In this document: in pieces, positions 46,111 to 57,205 of the stretch | How positions within the stretch are numbered: the first letter of the stretch is position 1 | Layout: each line of letters opens with the position of its first letter | Program-made: the position numbers and the translations under genes | Notes under the pieces: generated by a model | Told to the model about the DNA's origin: nothing | Databases searched by the model: none | The model's input: only the letters and a program-made list of their open reading frames with translations | Assembly (NCBI GenBank): GCA_030248225.1 | Contig: JASANE010019340.1 | Coordinates: forward strand, 1-64,000 | Source of the DNA: Trileptium ribeirensis | Taxonomy: Eukaryota; Nematoda; Enoplea; Enoplida; Thoracostomopsidae | Direction of reading: 5' to 3' | Length of the DNA stretch: 64,000 bases

Positions 46111-46264
46111 GGGAATTGGAATTTGCACTGCTTCTCCCTGTGCGGGATTCAATTCATTGATCCTCACTGGACCCGCCCTTGCTAAGGACTAGGTGTCAAG
46201 AGAGAGCAGGTCAGCGAATATCTGGCGCTGGCTGCCAGTCATGATAATAATAACGGGGTCTTTT
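46111..46264. other. No feature recognised
   Basis: Short spacer. Confidence 0.3.
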
Positions 46265-46530
46265 CGGTTATCCCCCCAGCCGGAATTTCGTCAATTTTGA
46301 AGATACAGATAAAATTTTGGTACCAATCGATTCAGCTCGATGAGCTGGTTCAGAAAATAACCATTTTACTCACATCCCTACCAAATTTTTTTCCGATTTT
46401 TTGATGTCCCAGTTGGGAACGTAAAAATTTTTTTCTTCGGAATATGGTCATATTGGGTATCATTCGACTCGGCTTGATGAGACAAGTCGATTAGTGTGTA
46501 ATTTTATGAAATCCATCCCACCGTATCATG
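46265..46530. mobile_element. GAGCTGA-family foldback element, copy 1
   Basis: CCCCAGCCGGAATTTCGTCAATTTTGAAGATACAG at 46275-46310 corresponds to the same block at 53770-53800. It is followed by GATTCAGCTCGATGAG and, about 140 bases later, CATTCGACTCGGCTTGATGAG. The characteristic (C/T)GA(C/T)TCAGCTCG word defines a family with copies at 53765-54300 and 60040-60400. Confidence 0.55.
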
Positions 46531-47717
46531 GGTGTGAGATTTATGCTGTAACAAACGAGCATATAGAGAAGTGTTTGTATCTGATACATCTGTGAAGAGA
46601 AATGTTAGTATCTTTGCCCCACGATTCAGGCAGATAAATGAATGTATCTGCCCTATCTTCAGCCGAAAACTAGAGCTGTGTTAGTATATAGCGCCAGATT
46701 TTAGGGCCCGTGACTCGTTGTAAGCTCAGGCTACCGGGTGCTGCCCCTATGGCGATGGAGATACACAGCTTTTAAATGCTTGGTAGTGAGCTTTGACTCA
46801 CCGTGGACCAACACTTAATGATGAAGTAAACGTACAACCGAAAATCCATAAAAGAAATTTCCATGCGGAACTGTAAATCTCCGCGAATTTATAAGGGGTT
46901 GCTCTTTGTCTCCATTTCCATGATCCACCCCCCTCAGCTCACTATTGAGTAGCGTTCTGAGCCACTGCTTACAAGCAACATTCATACTCTTTAAAAAATT
47001 CGTGCCGTGCAACATTTACTTGCAGTCTATGATCCTCATAAACACGAATGCCAGACTACACAGCAATTGTAATTATTATCGACTCAAGATCCCCGTCTGC
47101 CTGATACACATATATTTTTAACTTCATGCAGATTGTAACACCTACCTGACGCGACGATTTGTAGTTAAAAATTGTCTTTAATGTTAAATAAACAACAGCG
47201 GAATCGCTTGTTTTAGACGACATTTTACACCTAAAACTTTCATATTTTTAAGTTTTGTAACTTGACAACAGAAAAAATTTGAACTGAAATGTTTTTCTTT
47301 GTTTATTTTTATAAATTTTAAGTAAATCATAGTTAATTTGTCAGAGTGATACTTTTAAAATGGGTGTTTCGAATGCAACCCTCATCACCATGCCGGTCCA
47401 AAGAGAGATATGTGGGTTTACTTTAATACCACTAGATTGCTCTGCTGGGATGATTGGGATATTATATGGGGATCATTCGTGTTGTGTATGGTATAAAGGA
47501 AATATTTCACAAAGCTGAACAAACATATCTATTAAATTTCAAGAAATAAAACGCTGAACTGAAACAAAAAATACCTTAAAGCTATCTTAAATCAAACCTT
47601 ATGAAAGATAAAGTGACCAAACGGTGTAAGTGCAACGATATATGAAGCACTGAAGTCTATGGCTAGGAAGAAAGTGAATTTTTCATTTAGTAGCAGCAAC
47701 AGTGCATTAGATAAGAA
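46531..47717. other. Intergenic, nothing recognised
   Basis: No gene or family recognised. Confidence 0.4.
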
Positions 47718-48069
47718 TATGACACTTCCCTGCACTCTAATGTTAACCCGTATGTGGTGACGCTGGTGTTTTCGGCCTGACCCAGTTTAGGGCGGGCGTC
47801 ATGAACACATACCCAGTTATAGGGTATCGCTCGGACCCCCCCCCACCATCCAAATTTGGGGCTGGGTCGGTCGCACCTCCCATTCCCTCAGTTTGTCAGT
47901 TTATCAGCATGCACCGGTGTAACCCACCCACACGCAAAATTGGAGGGTCCGAAAAATGACCCCCTCAAAACTGTTGGGTCCAAGCTTTCCTCCCTAATAC
48001 TGGGGTTCAGGCCGACAACGCCTGCGTCATCAAACACGAGATAACATATGAGTGCAGGAGAGTGTCATA
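47718..48069. mobile_element. TIR element with TA target duplication
   Basis: Starts TATGACACT and ends AGTGTCATA. The arms match over roughly 65 bases, including CCTGCACTC, TGTTA and TTCGGCCTGA (inverted as TCAGGCCGACAAC on the right). If the outermost TA is the duplicated target, the element starts TGACACT, consistent with a Tc1/mariner-type or similar TA-targeting MITE. The body is GC-rich with a C9 run. The plus frame at 47856-48044 lies inside and is not a gene. Confidence 0.8.
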
Positions 48070-48610
48070 CTCTTCTGTAAGCACTCTTTTTAATAGTCAA
48101 TGATTATTTCCAAACTTGTTAGTAGTAAACTGAAGGTATAGTTGAACTTCCGACCGTACGGGGCTGAATTTACAAGATAGTTATGGTTGCAGCTGCGAAA
48201 ATTGTATTTTCACATCATCACCCATAGTGTCTAATCAACATGGGGTTAATGATAGGAATTCTGCTTCAGTTCGACTTCTATAGAAAGAAATCAAACCACT
48301 GCTATAACGATAATAACCAAACGCACTTGCGCTGTAAGAATTTGAGCTATATTACCTGAACCATTTCTCATCCTTTCAGATGACATTATAATTTGACACG
48401 ATTTTCTCGTTTTAGATTGTTATATTCTGCAAGTTTCCATGCTACATGAGCTTTTGCTAGGAGTGATAGACCAAGAAAGAAAGGTATACACATGAGCATA
48501 ATTACACTGAAATATATTAAAGTTATTTTAGCATTCTCTCGGAGAAAGAAATTTGTGATTTCATAATTAATATGTGCAGGAACCAAGTGTATACATTTAA
48601 CGGAAATGAT
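48070..48610. other. Intergenic, nothing recognised
   Basis: The minus frame at 48386-48745 (119 codons) has a hydrophobic run but crosses into the next TIR element and is not recognised. Confidence 0.35.
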
Positions 48611-48909
48611 ATACATTTGGACTCGGACCCCCCTCTCCGAGGTCTTGGTGTATCCTCCTATCCTCCTGGTGACCCTCGCCCCTGAAAATTTAAGCAAAAG
48701 TTGGTAAAAACAGCGTGAAAATAAAAATGGGGGTAAAATCGGCAAATATTTGTGTTCGGCGGGGGGGGGGCGGCTTGGGGATCATCAAGTTTGTTGGCCA
48801 CCCCTGGAGTACCACTGCTGGAAGGCCTCTACCCTCCCCTCTGAGACCAACCACGCCCTCTCCCTGTCGACCCTTCTATCCCCTGAGACGTCTAAGCTTC
48901 AGCATGTAT
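48611..48909. mobile_element. TACATG-family TIR element, copy 9
   Basis: Left end ATACATTTGGACTCGGAC and inverted right end ATACATGCTGAAGC. GC-rich arms (CCCCCCTCTCCGAGGTC; ACCAACCACGCCCTCTCC) surround a short core in complementary orientation (AAAAGTTGGTAAAAACAG, AAATCGGCAAATATTTG). A G11 run lies near 48761. About 30 bases further on, a different TIR element begins. Confidence 0.65.
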
Positions 48910-48937
48910 GATATAGGTATACAATATATTTATTAGC

Positions 48938-49410
48938 AGTGAGAATTAGCAGAATTTACAAGCTTTGTACCGGATATGGCTCTTCCAGGTCTTAGGCTAC
49001 GGCTCGCGTCGGCTCTTCCGATGAAAATCCATGCTTGACTCTTAAGCTTCTAATAATGATATTTTATGATTCAATACTGTTAAAGATAACATATAACTAC
49101 GCATACGAATTAACGAAATATATGTACTTGGTTTTAGAGGTTTTAATATTCGGGTCGAAGTGATCTCAACTAGCCCTTCCTATTCGCTGACTATTGTTAC
49201 TATGCATCAGTTGCTATAAATATGATCGTTATTAGATAACGGGTTTTGGGAGCTGACCACAGCTTTTTCCGACACACTATGCTCGGCTCGGCTCTCGAAG
49301 ACAAAGCTCAGGCTGCTTCGCGGTTCGGCTCTTCAGACATAATGGGCCGACTTTTTCTCGATTCGGCCTTAGAGCAGAACCGAACCTAGCCTAAAGCCAA
49401 AATTCTCACC
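48938..49410. mobile_element. GGTGAGAATT-family TIR element, copy A
   Basis: Starts GTGAGAATTAG and ends AAAATTCTCACC, an inverted pair. Both subterminal zones are packed with GGCTCGGCTC and GGCTCTTC words (for example 49290-49340). A second copy lies at about 51640-52063 and shares the central CCTATTCGCTGACTATTGTTAC block (copy B: CCTGTTCGTTGACTATTGTAC). No coding frame; a non-autonomous DNA transposon is the simplest reading. Confidence 0.7.
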
Positions 49411-49550
49411 TTTCATTTACATCACCTATTGATAACGTGTTGCTACTGTTCAGTCAGGCAAATATTGGTTATGGTAGATTTTTGATGATAAATTCATGAC
49501 TCATCCTTTACTTTTTCAATTAAACTGTACAATATTGAACAACCTATTAT

Positions 49551-49622
49551 CGGTACGAGGGACTGAACCTGGATCCTTTGGCTTCAAGTCTCATAAGTTG
49601 CCACTATGATATTTAAGAGCTG
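49551..49622 (-). ncRNA. tRNA-like sequence, possible SINE head
   Basis: On the minus strand TATCATAGTGGCAACTT resembles a tRNA A box and AGGATCCAGGTTCAGTCC a B box, about 45 bases from start to start, with ACTTGAAGCCAAAGG between. The T-arm stem has one mismatch and no good acceptor stem forms. A working tRNA is unlikely. A tRNA-derived SINE or tRNA pseudogene fits better. Confidence 0.35.
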
Positions 49623-49920
49623 TTGCTCGGGTAACCCCTCGCAAAGCATACGAACGACGACTAACATGGCACGACAAAACTCGGTAATCAAGTGGCTACG
49701 CAATGTATGGCGCCGCACATGGCTCACTTTATTTACAAAAATGTATTTCAAACACAAAAGGCTTTAGATCTGATAATAGGTCTTCTGTATGCTATTAATA
49801 GTGTCACATCTACCAATCACAGAGATTGTTTGGTGCAGTTGAATTTTACATTAAATCAATTTACAAATTTTACAATTTTACGTATGTAGATTGTCTATTT
49901 TGCTTCGTTTCGGGATCTGC
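49623..49920. other. Intergenic, nothing recognised
   Basis: No feature recognised. Confidence 0.3.
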
Positions 49921-50040
49921 ATTTTTATCACAGCCGTCAGGGTGTTACTTTCTTTTCATTTTTTGTCACAGCCGTTAGTATGGGACTTGCTTTTCACTTA
50001 TTTTGTCCCTGCCGTCAGCCTGTGACATTGTTTTAACTTT
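49921..50040. repeat. About 39-base tandem repeat, three copies
   Basis: Units contain TTTTGTCACAGCCGT(C/T)AG followed by (G/T)G(G/T)ACTT-like sequence and a TTTTC link. GCCGTCAG or GCCGTTAG starts near 49933, 49971 and 50011 (spacing 38 and 40). Confidence 0.8.
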
Positions 50041-50928
50041 TCATGGGACCGTGCATTGCATTGCACAGATAATTTGTTGTCATGATAAGGTTCCTAATTA
50101 AAAATGGCATGCATTGCTCACAAAATCAAAGTTGTCGCACAGCGTATGTGTGACATATATACACGGGATCGTATGTAACTTAGCATTGAAAGATCGACAA
50201 ATACTGGTACAACTATTTTAATCACAGGTGCAAGTGTGCTTATGATGGCGTCGAAAGAATGCATTTAAACGTAGGGCGAAGCCTCTGTCATGATCTTCCC
50301 TATATGAGCGCAGTCGTTACGAAGTACTGTTTTTAATAATCCACAACAAATTATGCGGCTACATGTATACTACAAAACGCTTTCTGCCGTCTAACTGAGT
50401 ACAAACAACTGTCACAATGAGACTATTTTTGTACTAGTGGCTTCTCTGAAGAAGAAAAATGTTTCAATCTAAAACACAAAGGTCTTGCATTTACGAAATT
50501 TCAGACATGAGCTTGTCTTCTCCAGCGACAATATTTATGTATTTGTTTAATCGGTCCTTGAACCACTATATAAACAAACTTCAGGATCAGCATAATACGG
50601 GGGCGTGGTTCAATAAACTGTTAATTTAACTTCATTTCAGTCAAAAAAGTGCATTCAGCTTACTAGCAGAACAGTCATACATCGCATCAGGATCACATTG
50701 ATGCAGGGCGCCGCTATAAACATAACTGAAGTTCAAGTTTATTGTGTATTTCCACCGAAATTTGCTCCTGATGCATTATTGTTATGGCGTCATAGAAAGC
50801 GGTCGTCAACAGTACCGTAGCCCTGTCGTGCTTGCTCCGGTTTATATTCTTCAGTCTCCCTATATTATGCTCCAGCTGCAATGTTTCTCAAATTAGCACT
50901 GACACCAGTCCTACTCGGTTGAATCTAG
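50041..50928. other. Intergenic, nothing recognised
   Basis: No gene recognised. Confidence 0.4.
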
Positions 50929-51015
50929 TGGCGGATCCAGGATCTTACGGTTAGGGAACCACCCTCTGCTCAAGGCGTCACACCACTGGCCACTAGGCGC
51001 TCCGCAGGCTCGCGA
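50929..51015. mobile_element. hAT-end-like fragment
   Basis: AGTGGCGGATCCAGGATCTT followed by a GC-rich stretch resembles the CAGTGGCGGATCCAGG ends common among hAT elements; here the initial C is a T. No opposite end was found. Confidence 0.35.
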
Positions 51016-51639
51016 AATATTTTAGCACTATTAAAAAATTTGAATGATTGTTATAAAGCAATATCTTTTGGAAACATTTTGGTTACTCCCTGGCCTATCT
51101 CCCGCCGAGACCAAATATCCTTCATAGCCGACGGACCTTGCGTACCTATGCATGTTTCGGGGATATCGGACGGCTGGATCTCCTCGCATCCGTGCTTTGT
51201 TTCGTCTCTGTTCGATTTGGCAATCTCTCCATGTATTATGCCTATACTGGCTGTGGGTGGACAGTACACAGTAATCCTGAGTGCCAAATTTAATTGTAAT
51301 AGCTTCATTTAATATTGCCAAACATTTTATAGTAGTGCGATATACGAAATTTTTTATAACATAGTACAAATATTGGTAAATCGGTTACGACGTGAATACT
51401 TTTCCCACTGATGTGAGAATATTTTCTAATCGCAAAGTTGGACAAAGTTTTTCATCAGGCTTTATTCAGTCGATTTTGATTCTACATATTTCCGGATAAA
51501 ATTTCTACTGTATTTTTGCTTCGAGTAAAGTTAGGAAATATATATTGGCAAAACTATAAATAATGTTACTCAAACATACTCAAAACGTTTCCGCTTAAAA
51601 AAATTATGTACCAATATTTAAACCGCGTATCTTTTGCAG
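51016..51639. other. Intergenic, opposing frames without recognised family
   Basis: At 51031-51369 one plus and two minus frames overlap (90, 112 and 85 codons). Mutual overlap and lack of motifs argue against a gene. It could be the interior of the hAT-like fragment just upstream. Confidence 0.3.
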
Positions 51640-52063
51640 GAGCGGTCAGAAAACATGTTTCTTGACTCTGACTCGGCTGGGCTCTTCGAGAACCATGCCT
51701 GGCTCGGCTCGGCTCTCATGACGAAATCCAGGCTCGACTCGGCTTTTAGACTCGCAAAAGTTTCGTTTAAAGACGGGACATCGTATACAAACTACATATA
51801 TAGTTGCAATCTGAGCCTAAGTTATCATGGCTAGTTTTCCTGTTCGTTGACTATTGTACTACACATCAGCAGTTTTCATTATGCTTGTTGTTTTAGAAAA
51901 CATTTTTAAGAACCGGCCACAACTTTTCCAGGTACACTAGGCTAGGCTCGGCTGTCATAATCACATGCTAAGCTCTAGTTCGGCTCTTCAGACAAATGCA
52001 GGCTGGATTCGATACGATAGAGCCGAGCAACGCTGAGCCGGGTCAGGAGCCTTAATTCTCACC
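51640..52063. mobile_element. GGTGAGAATT-family TIR element, copy B
   Basis: Ends CCTTAATTCTCACC, the inverted family end, and carries many GGCTCGGCTC words (51670-51750 and 51945-52045). Matches copy A along its length. The left end is not found at the expected place; a GTGAGAAT at 51413 is possible but not supported by internal similarity. The plus frame at 51634-51834 is an artefact of the repeats. Confidence 0.6.
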
Positions 52064-52854
52064 TCCAATTTGCAATAATCTATAAGAAACTGGGTCCAAA
52101 TGCTTTGCTCTGTGGTCGTAACCGACTGTTACTCAAATTTACTGTGTATACAAGCGAAAATTGTACGCCTACTCCCTGAACCTTGTCATGTTCTATGTGA
52201 AACAAAACTATGAAACGCCAAGCTACTGTGCAAAATTTTGACCTTTATCAGCGAACTAACGACATTATGTAGCTCCTCTTAAAAGCCATGATGTAGGGGA
52301 AATAATTTGGCTAGATACATTTACATTATGGTGAAGGACATAAAGCTTGAGTCGAAAAGATTTGTAAGGAGCACAGTCAATAGCACTAGAATTATGTATT
52401 GTCATAATCAAAAGCCTAATTTAGGAAACACTATTAATATAAAATCTCACCATAAAATATGAAACGTTCTATTTTACCCACTATTACTGCAAAATTCAGA
52501 TGTGAATTTTAAAGTAATTTTAATGGTTTGTCAACTAAGGATTTCATTATTACAGCAATCATGCAGCTGGCAGATAGGCACGAGATGAAAATATCTTCTA
52601 AAGCGAGTAAAATTCAGGAGTCAGTCATATGCCTATTAATCTACAACTATTTTGTGTGCAATGTGTCATAAATAAACAAATTTGCAGAAAGAATGTTTAT
52701 ATGAAACGTTCAGAACTAGGGACTTAATTAAAAGCATTGTGATAATCAAATTTTATTTCTACATTAAGGTGGGTGAAAAGTATAACACATGTAAAAGCTA
52801 TGGTGGGACCTGATACGGCAAATTTGAAACAAATTATCAGCAAACAATAACCTT
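52064..52854. other. Intergenic, nothing recognised
   Basis: No gene recognised. Confidence 0.4.
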
Positions 52855-53126
52855 AAGGCGTGTTCCTACGCTCAAACTTTTTGCGCAAATTTTGAACAAA
52901 ATTTGACAGTAATTTTTAAAGAAAAATGGCAATATTTCAAAATTTGCGATCAAAATTTGAGCAATAACTTTTTCAGGTAATACCTATCGTCATTGATTGG
53001 TCACAGGAGTATTCTTGAAAAGTTTGAAAAGTGTTCACACGTTCAACTTTACCAAAAAAACAGAAAAGATGCTTTCAAATTTTGATCAAAATTTGAGCAA
53101 AAAGTTTGAGCGTGTGAACACGCCTT
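52855..53126. mobile_element. AAGGCGTGTTCACACG TIR element, copy 1
   Basis: Left end AAGGCGTGTTCCTACGCTCA and right end TGAGCGTGTGAACACGCCTT form TIRs of about 40 bases, continuing into CAAACTTTTTGC(G/T)CAAATTTTG. The interior also carries TTTTGATCAAAATTTGAGC-type palindromes, so the single strand could fold extensively. TTAA overlaps the left end (52853-52856). A second copy is at 56898-57205. Confidence 0.85.
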
Positions 53127-53764
53127 TCGAAAAATATATGGTTGTCAAACCTTGTTGACATCATTTCATGACGATAAATCTAATTTAGCTGGTTAGTGCT
53201 ACTATATGTCGTCCAATTTATATAAATGTACTATACTACATCTATCTTTGTCTTGTGGCTGCTGTTACCACAAATTTAAAAATATAACAAACAGTAAACA
53301 TAGAAACAGGTATTGTCCTCCAGTTGACATCATTTGACAATGACAAGGCTAATTGACGTTGCTTACTACAATGTCCACCTTTATATATAGGAACATTGTA
53401 ACTAACCGATGTCCATATTTAGTTGAATTCGTGAAATAGCTCACTCGATCTTTTAGTAGCAGAGACATGATATCTCAAGTTGGACATCTATGCAATTCTA
53501 TCGCCAATCACATTGCATGAAAATGCATAAGTGGAAACTTTTCTCTTATATACTATGAATGCACAAGGCGTTGGCAGGAACAACTATTGAGATCATTGAA
53601 CGGATGTGCCATAAATGAATTTAAGCATGAGCAAGTCCGTTTTTTTATTTACTATTGCCTGCATTCCGAAATTCCGCATCAGAAGTGTCTTATAACAATC
53701 ATTGTCCTTTTATCACGACGTGATTGCATCTTTGACGATTCATTGTGGCTATACGTCTTTCCTA
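53127..53764. other. Intergenic, nothing recognised
   Basis: No gene recognised. Confidence 0.4.
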
Positions 53765-54300
53765 GAGTCCCCCAGCCTGGAATTAGTCAATTTTGAAGAT
53801 GCAGCGGAAACTATGGTACCATACGACTCAGCTCGACGAGGCGATTAAAATATCCACTTAGACAAAGTTTATGACAAACCGTTTTTTCGTTTTTTTGGGT
53901 TCCCAATGGTTCCTCTCGGTACCCAAAATTTTCGAAATTTTTTTCGCTAAATATATATAAAATTTTATAAATCATTTGAACCGCGTTGACGAGCTGAGCC
54001 GAATGGTGATAAAATCGGCTTAATCGCTGCACGTGTTAATGGCTTAGGCTCAGCTTTAGAATTTCACATAAATGACAATGCATTCTTAGCTCTTGAACTT
54101 ATTAAGCTGATTTTATCACCATTCGACTCAGCTCGTTAATACGTTTAAACGATATACAAAATTTCAACAAATTTCTTTTTAGAAAAATTTTGTTGCCATG
54201 ATACCATTGGGAACCAAAAAAATGGAAAAAAACTGTCATATATATTTTGTGACTCATCAAAATTGACCATTTTCGGCTTCCGAAGGGGAGAGTACGTGGC
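53765..54300. mobile_element. GAGCTGA-family foldback element, copy 2
   Basis: A large inverted repeat centred near 54060. The inner arms GAGCTGAGCCGAATGGTGAT (53993 onward) and the inverted GAGCTGAGTCGAATGGTGAT (ending near 54136) differ by one base. Outer arms share TTTTTTTGGGTTCCCAATGG, inverted near 54208-54230. Overall arms are about 200 bases with gaps. The two minus frames (53811-54032 and 54102-54302) share Arg-Leu/Asn-Glu-Leu-Ser-Arg-Met-Val because they arise from repeated family words; they are not genes. Confidence 0.75.
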
Positions 54301-54420
54301 ATTAGCGTGAGGTGTGCGGTGGTATGAATAAAATCTAGAAATTTTTAAAACTTTATAATTTCCACATATGTGCTAAATTTTGCCCAATTTTTGGCGTCGA
54401 AATATTAACCTTGAACAAAA
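54301..54420. mobile_element. Short TTTTGCCCAATTTTTGGC tract
   Basis: GC-rich GCGTGAGGTGTGCGGTGG followed by AATTTTGCCCAATTTTTGGC resembles half of a TACATG-family element. No ends found. Confidence 0.25.
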
Positions 54421-56897
54421 ACATCGGTGAAGTCGGCACTCGGTCCGATGTAACGATTTATCAGTGGTATGGACGAAATGCAACAGAAAATTACTAAATA
54501 ACTCGATTTTTTCTAAAGATATGTGAGTGTTCCCAATTAGCAGATTTATTGCTGGGACGTGTAACTCACGATGTTACGGAGTGAAGCCTCTTTTGTACCT
54601 TACCACAGAACATAATCACCGGCAGCGGTGCGAAGAAAAATGGTGGCTATAATCAACTATTGTTACACATATCAGCGAAACTGAGAGTCGTTAAATCCCC
54701 GAAAGCTTTGAAACACAAGGCCTTGGTGATCGGAAACGATTAATTATACTCTGGCATCGTCAACGCTTATAATAAGTTATTTCCTGACATGTTACATTTC
54801 AGGAAATCCTCCTAGAACAATCAAAAACATTGTTTATACAATCAAAGATAAACCAATGGGTGTAGCAGCAACTGCTCTTCTATTGCAAACCGGGACCAAA
54901 AGTTATTGTATGTAAGGGACATTGTCACAAAGCTGGCCATGGACTGACGGCGTTCAAAGAATCGTTTCACTGGCTGATTTCAACTACGTCGCAGCAGATC
55001 GCGATAACGGAATCTCCCACTCAAGACTTTTGCAAGATATGCTTTTACCACCATACAATTCTATTTCAACAAGGGCGCAGAAGTTAACAACAGTGGATGT
55101 GGAAGATAACACAAGGAACATTTAATCGAGCTGAAGTGACATGTATTGGGGAAGCGGCAATCCTCCATGTCCAGAGCGCGGTAAAACCAAATGATTGCTA
55201 TTATCATGGCTGCTCCGGGATATAATTTTTGGTAGGTAATGGAACTGCCATTAGCTTGCTATTGGGCTCATATGTTTAAGGTATTGTTAGAACAACGGCA
55301 CCCTTGTTGATTACTAACAAACGGAGACTTCTAGAGGTGAAAATTTAATCAAGACCGTTTCATTCGTGGTGCTATTTTTGCAGGCCAACATTATAGTCGA
55401 CATTTCAAATAGCTACGTTTTCACACCAATCTGTGTCAACAATTCGTGATCGTAAACAATGTCAAATATTACAGGTATACTTATTTCAATATTGGATATG
55501 ATGGCTGCGGAGAGTCGCCACAACAGTTTGTTTATCTGTCGCGGCATGCAGTTTGAGCTTTTCAATGCTTGACATATATTGTCAAATTTAATTATTATTA
55601 CTTTGTGCAATTTATCATTTACCAGGAAGCATATCGATGACGTCATTGTGGCGGCTAAACGTAATTTTTAAACATCATTTAAAGCCAATCCCAATCAATT
55701 TCAAAGGTTCGATTACCATTGAAGACGTCGTAGTGCGATTTTAAAAACACTCGAAGTTTGTCAGTGTCAGTATTTTGACAAAAGGCTGAAACCGCTGATA
55801 ACGTTTACGCAATTGATGTACTCGTATTGTCACTGAGTATCAGAGCGTTCACACCGTCTCTATATGCCAATACACTCTACCTTAGTTGGACACAGTTTAG
55901 TGCGTCGTGGCATTGCAGTAATTCGCAAATCGCGGCATAACACATCAGGTTGCCATTTATCAACAGACATTTGGCGGTTAAAACAATGGATACGGTGCTA
56001 ATAATAATAAAAATCACGCAACAAAGACATGGATCGTTGAGACTTATAACTTTTCGATTTCACATTGCCATATCGTCGGCCCGCTAACATATTCGCCGAT
56101 GAGTAAACTCTATACGCGGGGTGTAAGTTATGTGCACCTTCTGTTGGCCTCGAAATGCCAAGCGTTTGGCTACCCTCAGGCGCCTATACGTTTCTGTTAA
56201 AGCGGAAAATTAGGTTGAGGAGGACATTCTGCCCCACAAACCTGGTGACTAAGTTGTTTTTAAGTACATAAGGTTACGTTTTGAGGTTTGGGTTCGTAAA
56301 TACCGATACCGCATAAAAAGAATCTATCGTTTCATTCTCGATCCAATAGCAGCAACATTTCCCTCGAATCCTTTGGATGTGGCAACTACATTCGTACAGT
56401 TATTCTTAACTATTGATGTGTCTTAAAGCAAGATACTGCGTAAAGCATAATTTATTACGCAGGTCAAAAGTTAAAGTTAGTAAGTTAGAAACATCAAAGG
56501 AGGTCTTATATTTATTTTATATACTCATATCTTCTAAAAAAACTTATAAATTTTTAGTTGCCTATTTTGCGACAATCATATTTCCGAATGACTTTTGCCA
56601 CTTTGTATAAAACGGTATTTTCCTACTGAATACTCCAACAATCCTACTGAGCGAAAAAAATGCGGATTTTTAAGTTTTCACTGTTTTGATGTGTCCACTC
56701 AAGTGCAAACTCGATAGTACATATGCAATGCTACTCACAGTTTGGTATTTAACCAAAATAAGTATTTGTATCCTAACTGAATTTGTATTAAATAAGAATT
56801 CATTATCACTAAAATAAAGGAATTATATACAAATATAGAAGTCCCCATGCGCCTAAAGGATGTGTATTTTGTATTTTTAGAAGTGTTTTGTTTTCTA
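54421..56897. other. Less AT-rich stretch, possible retroelement remnant
   Basis: From about 54540 to 56300 the sequence is less AT-rich than the flanks. A plus-strand HIDDVIVAAKR near 55632 resembles the '(Y/F)(V/I)DD(I/V)(I/L)V' active-site word of LTR retrotransposon polymerases, but neighbouring motifs are not found. A minus frame at 55413-55646 (77 codons, ATG with A at -4 and C at -3) covers the same DNA and is unrecognised. A plus frame at 54922-55125 is also unrecognised. Nothing here is secure. Confidence 0.25.
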
Positions 56898-57205
56898 AAG
56901 GAAGTGGTCACACTCAAACTTTTTGCTCATATTTTGATTAAAATTTGAGCTTAAATTTTGATCAAAATTTGAAAGCATCTTTTTTGCATTTTTATATAAG
57001 TTTGAACGTATAAACGCTGTTCATACGTTTCAACGACATTCCTTTTGCCAATCATCGACGAGATATATTACCTGAAAAAATTTGAGCTTTAGTTTTGATA
57101 TCAAATTTTGAAATAGTGCCATTTTTGTTTAAAAATAACCGTCGAATTTTGATAAAATTTTGAGTCCAAAATTTGAGCAAAAATTTGGGTGTGTGAACAC
57201 GCCTT
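56898..57205. mobile_element. AAGGCGTGTTCACACG TIR element, copy 2
   Basis: The right end TGTGTGAACACGCCTT is intact, while the left end AAGGAAGTGGTCACACTCAA is diverged. Subterminal CAAACTTTTTGCTCATATTTTG and the inverted AAAATTTGAGCAAAAATTTGGG match copy 1. The interior repeats ATTTTGATCAAAATTTGA. Confidence 0.8.

Noticed and set aside
45730..46192. Gly-rich and Pro-rich frames of 68-145 codons
   Set aside because: They translate the poly-C and GGGCGCC tract.
51413..51423. GTGAGAATATT as the left end of GGTGAGAATT copy B
   Set aside because: The sequence between it and 51610 does not match copy A, so the resemblance is probably chance.
53811..54302. Two minus frames sharing an Asn-Glu-Leu-Ser-Arg-Met-Val-like end
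   Set aside because: Similarity arises because both lie on arms of the foldback element.
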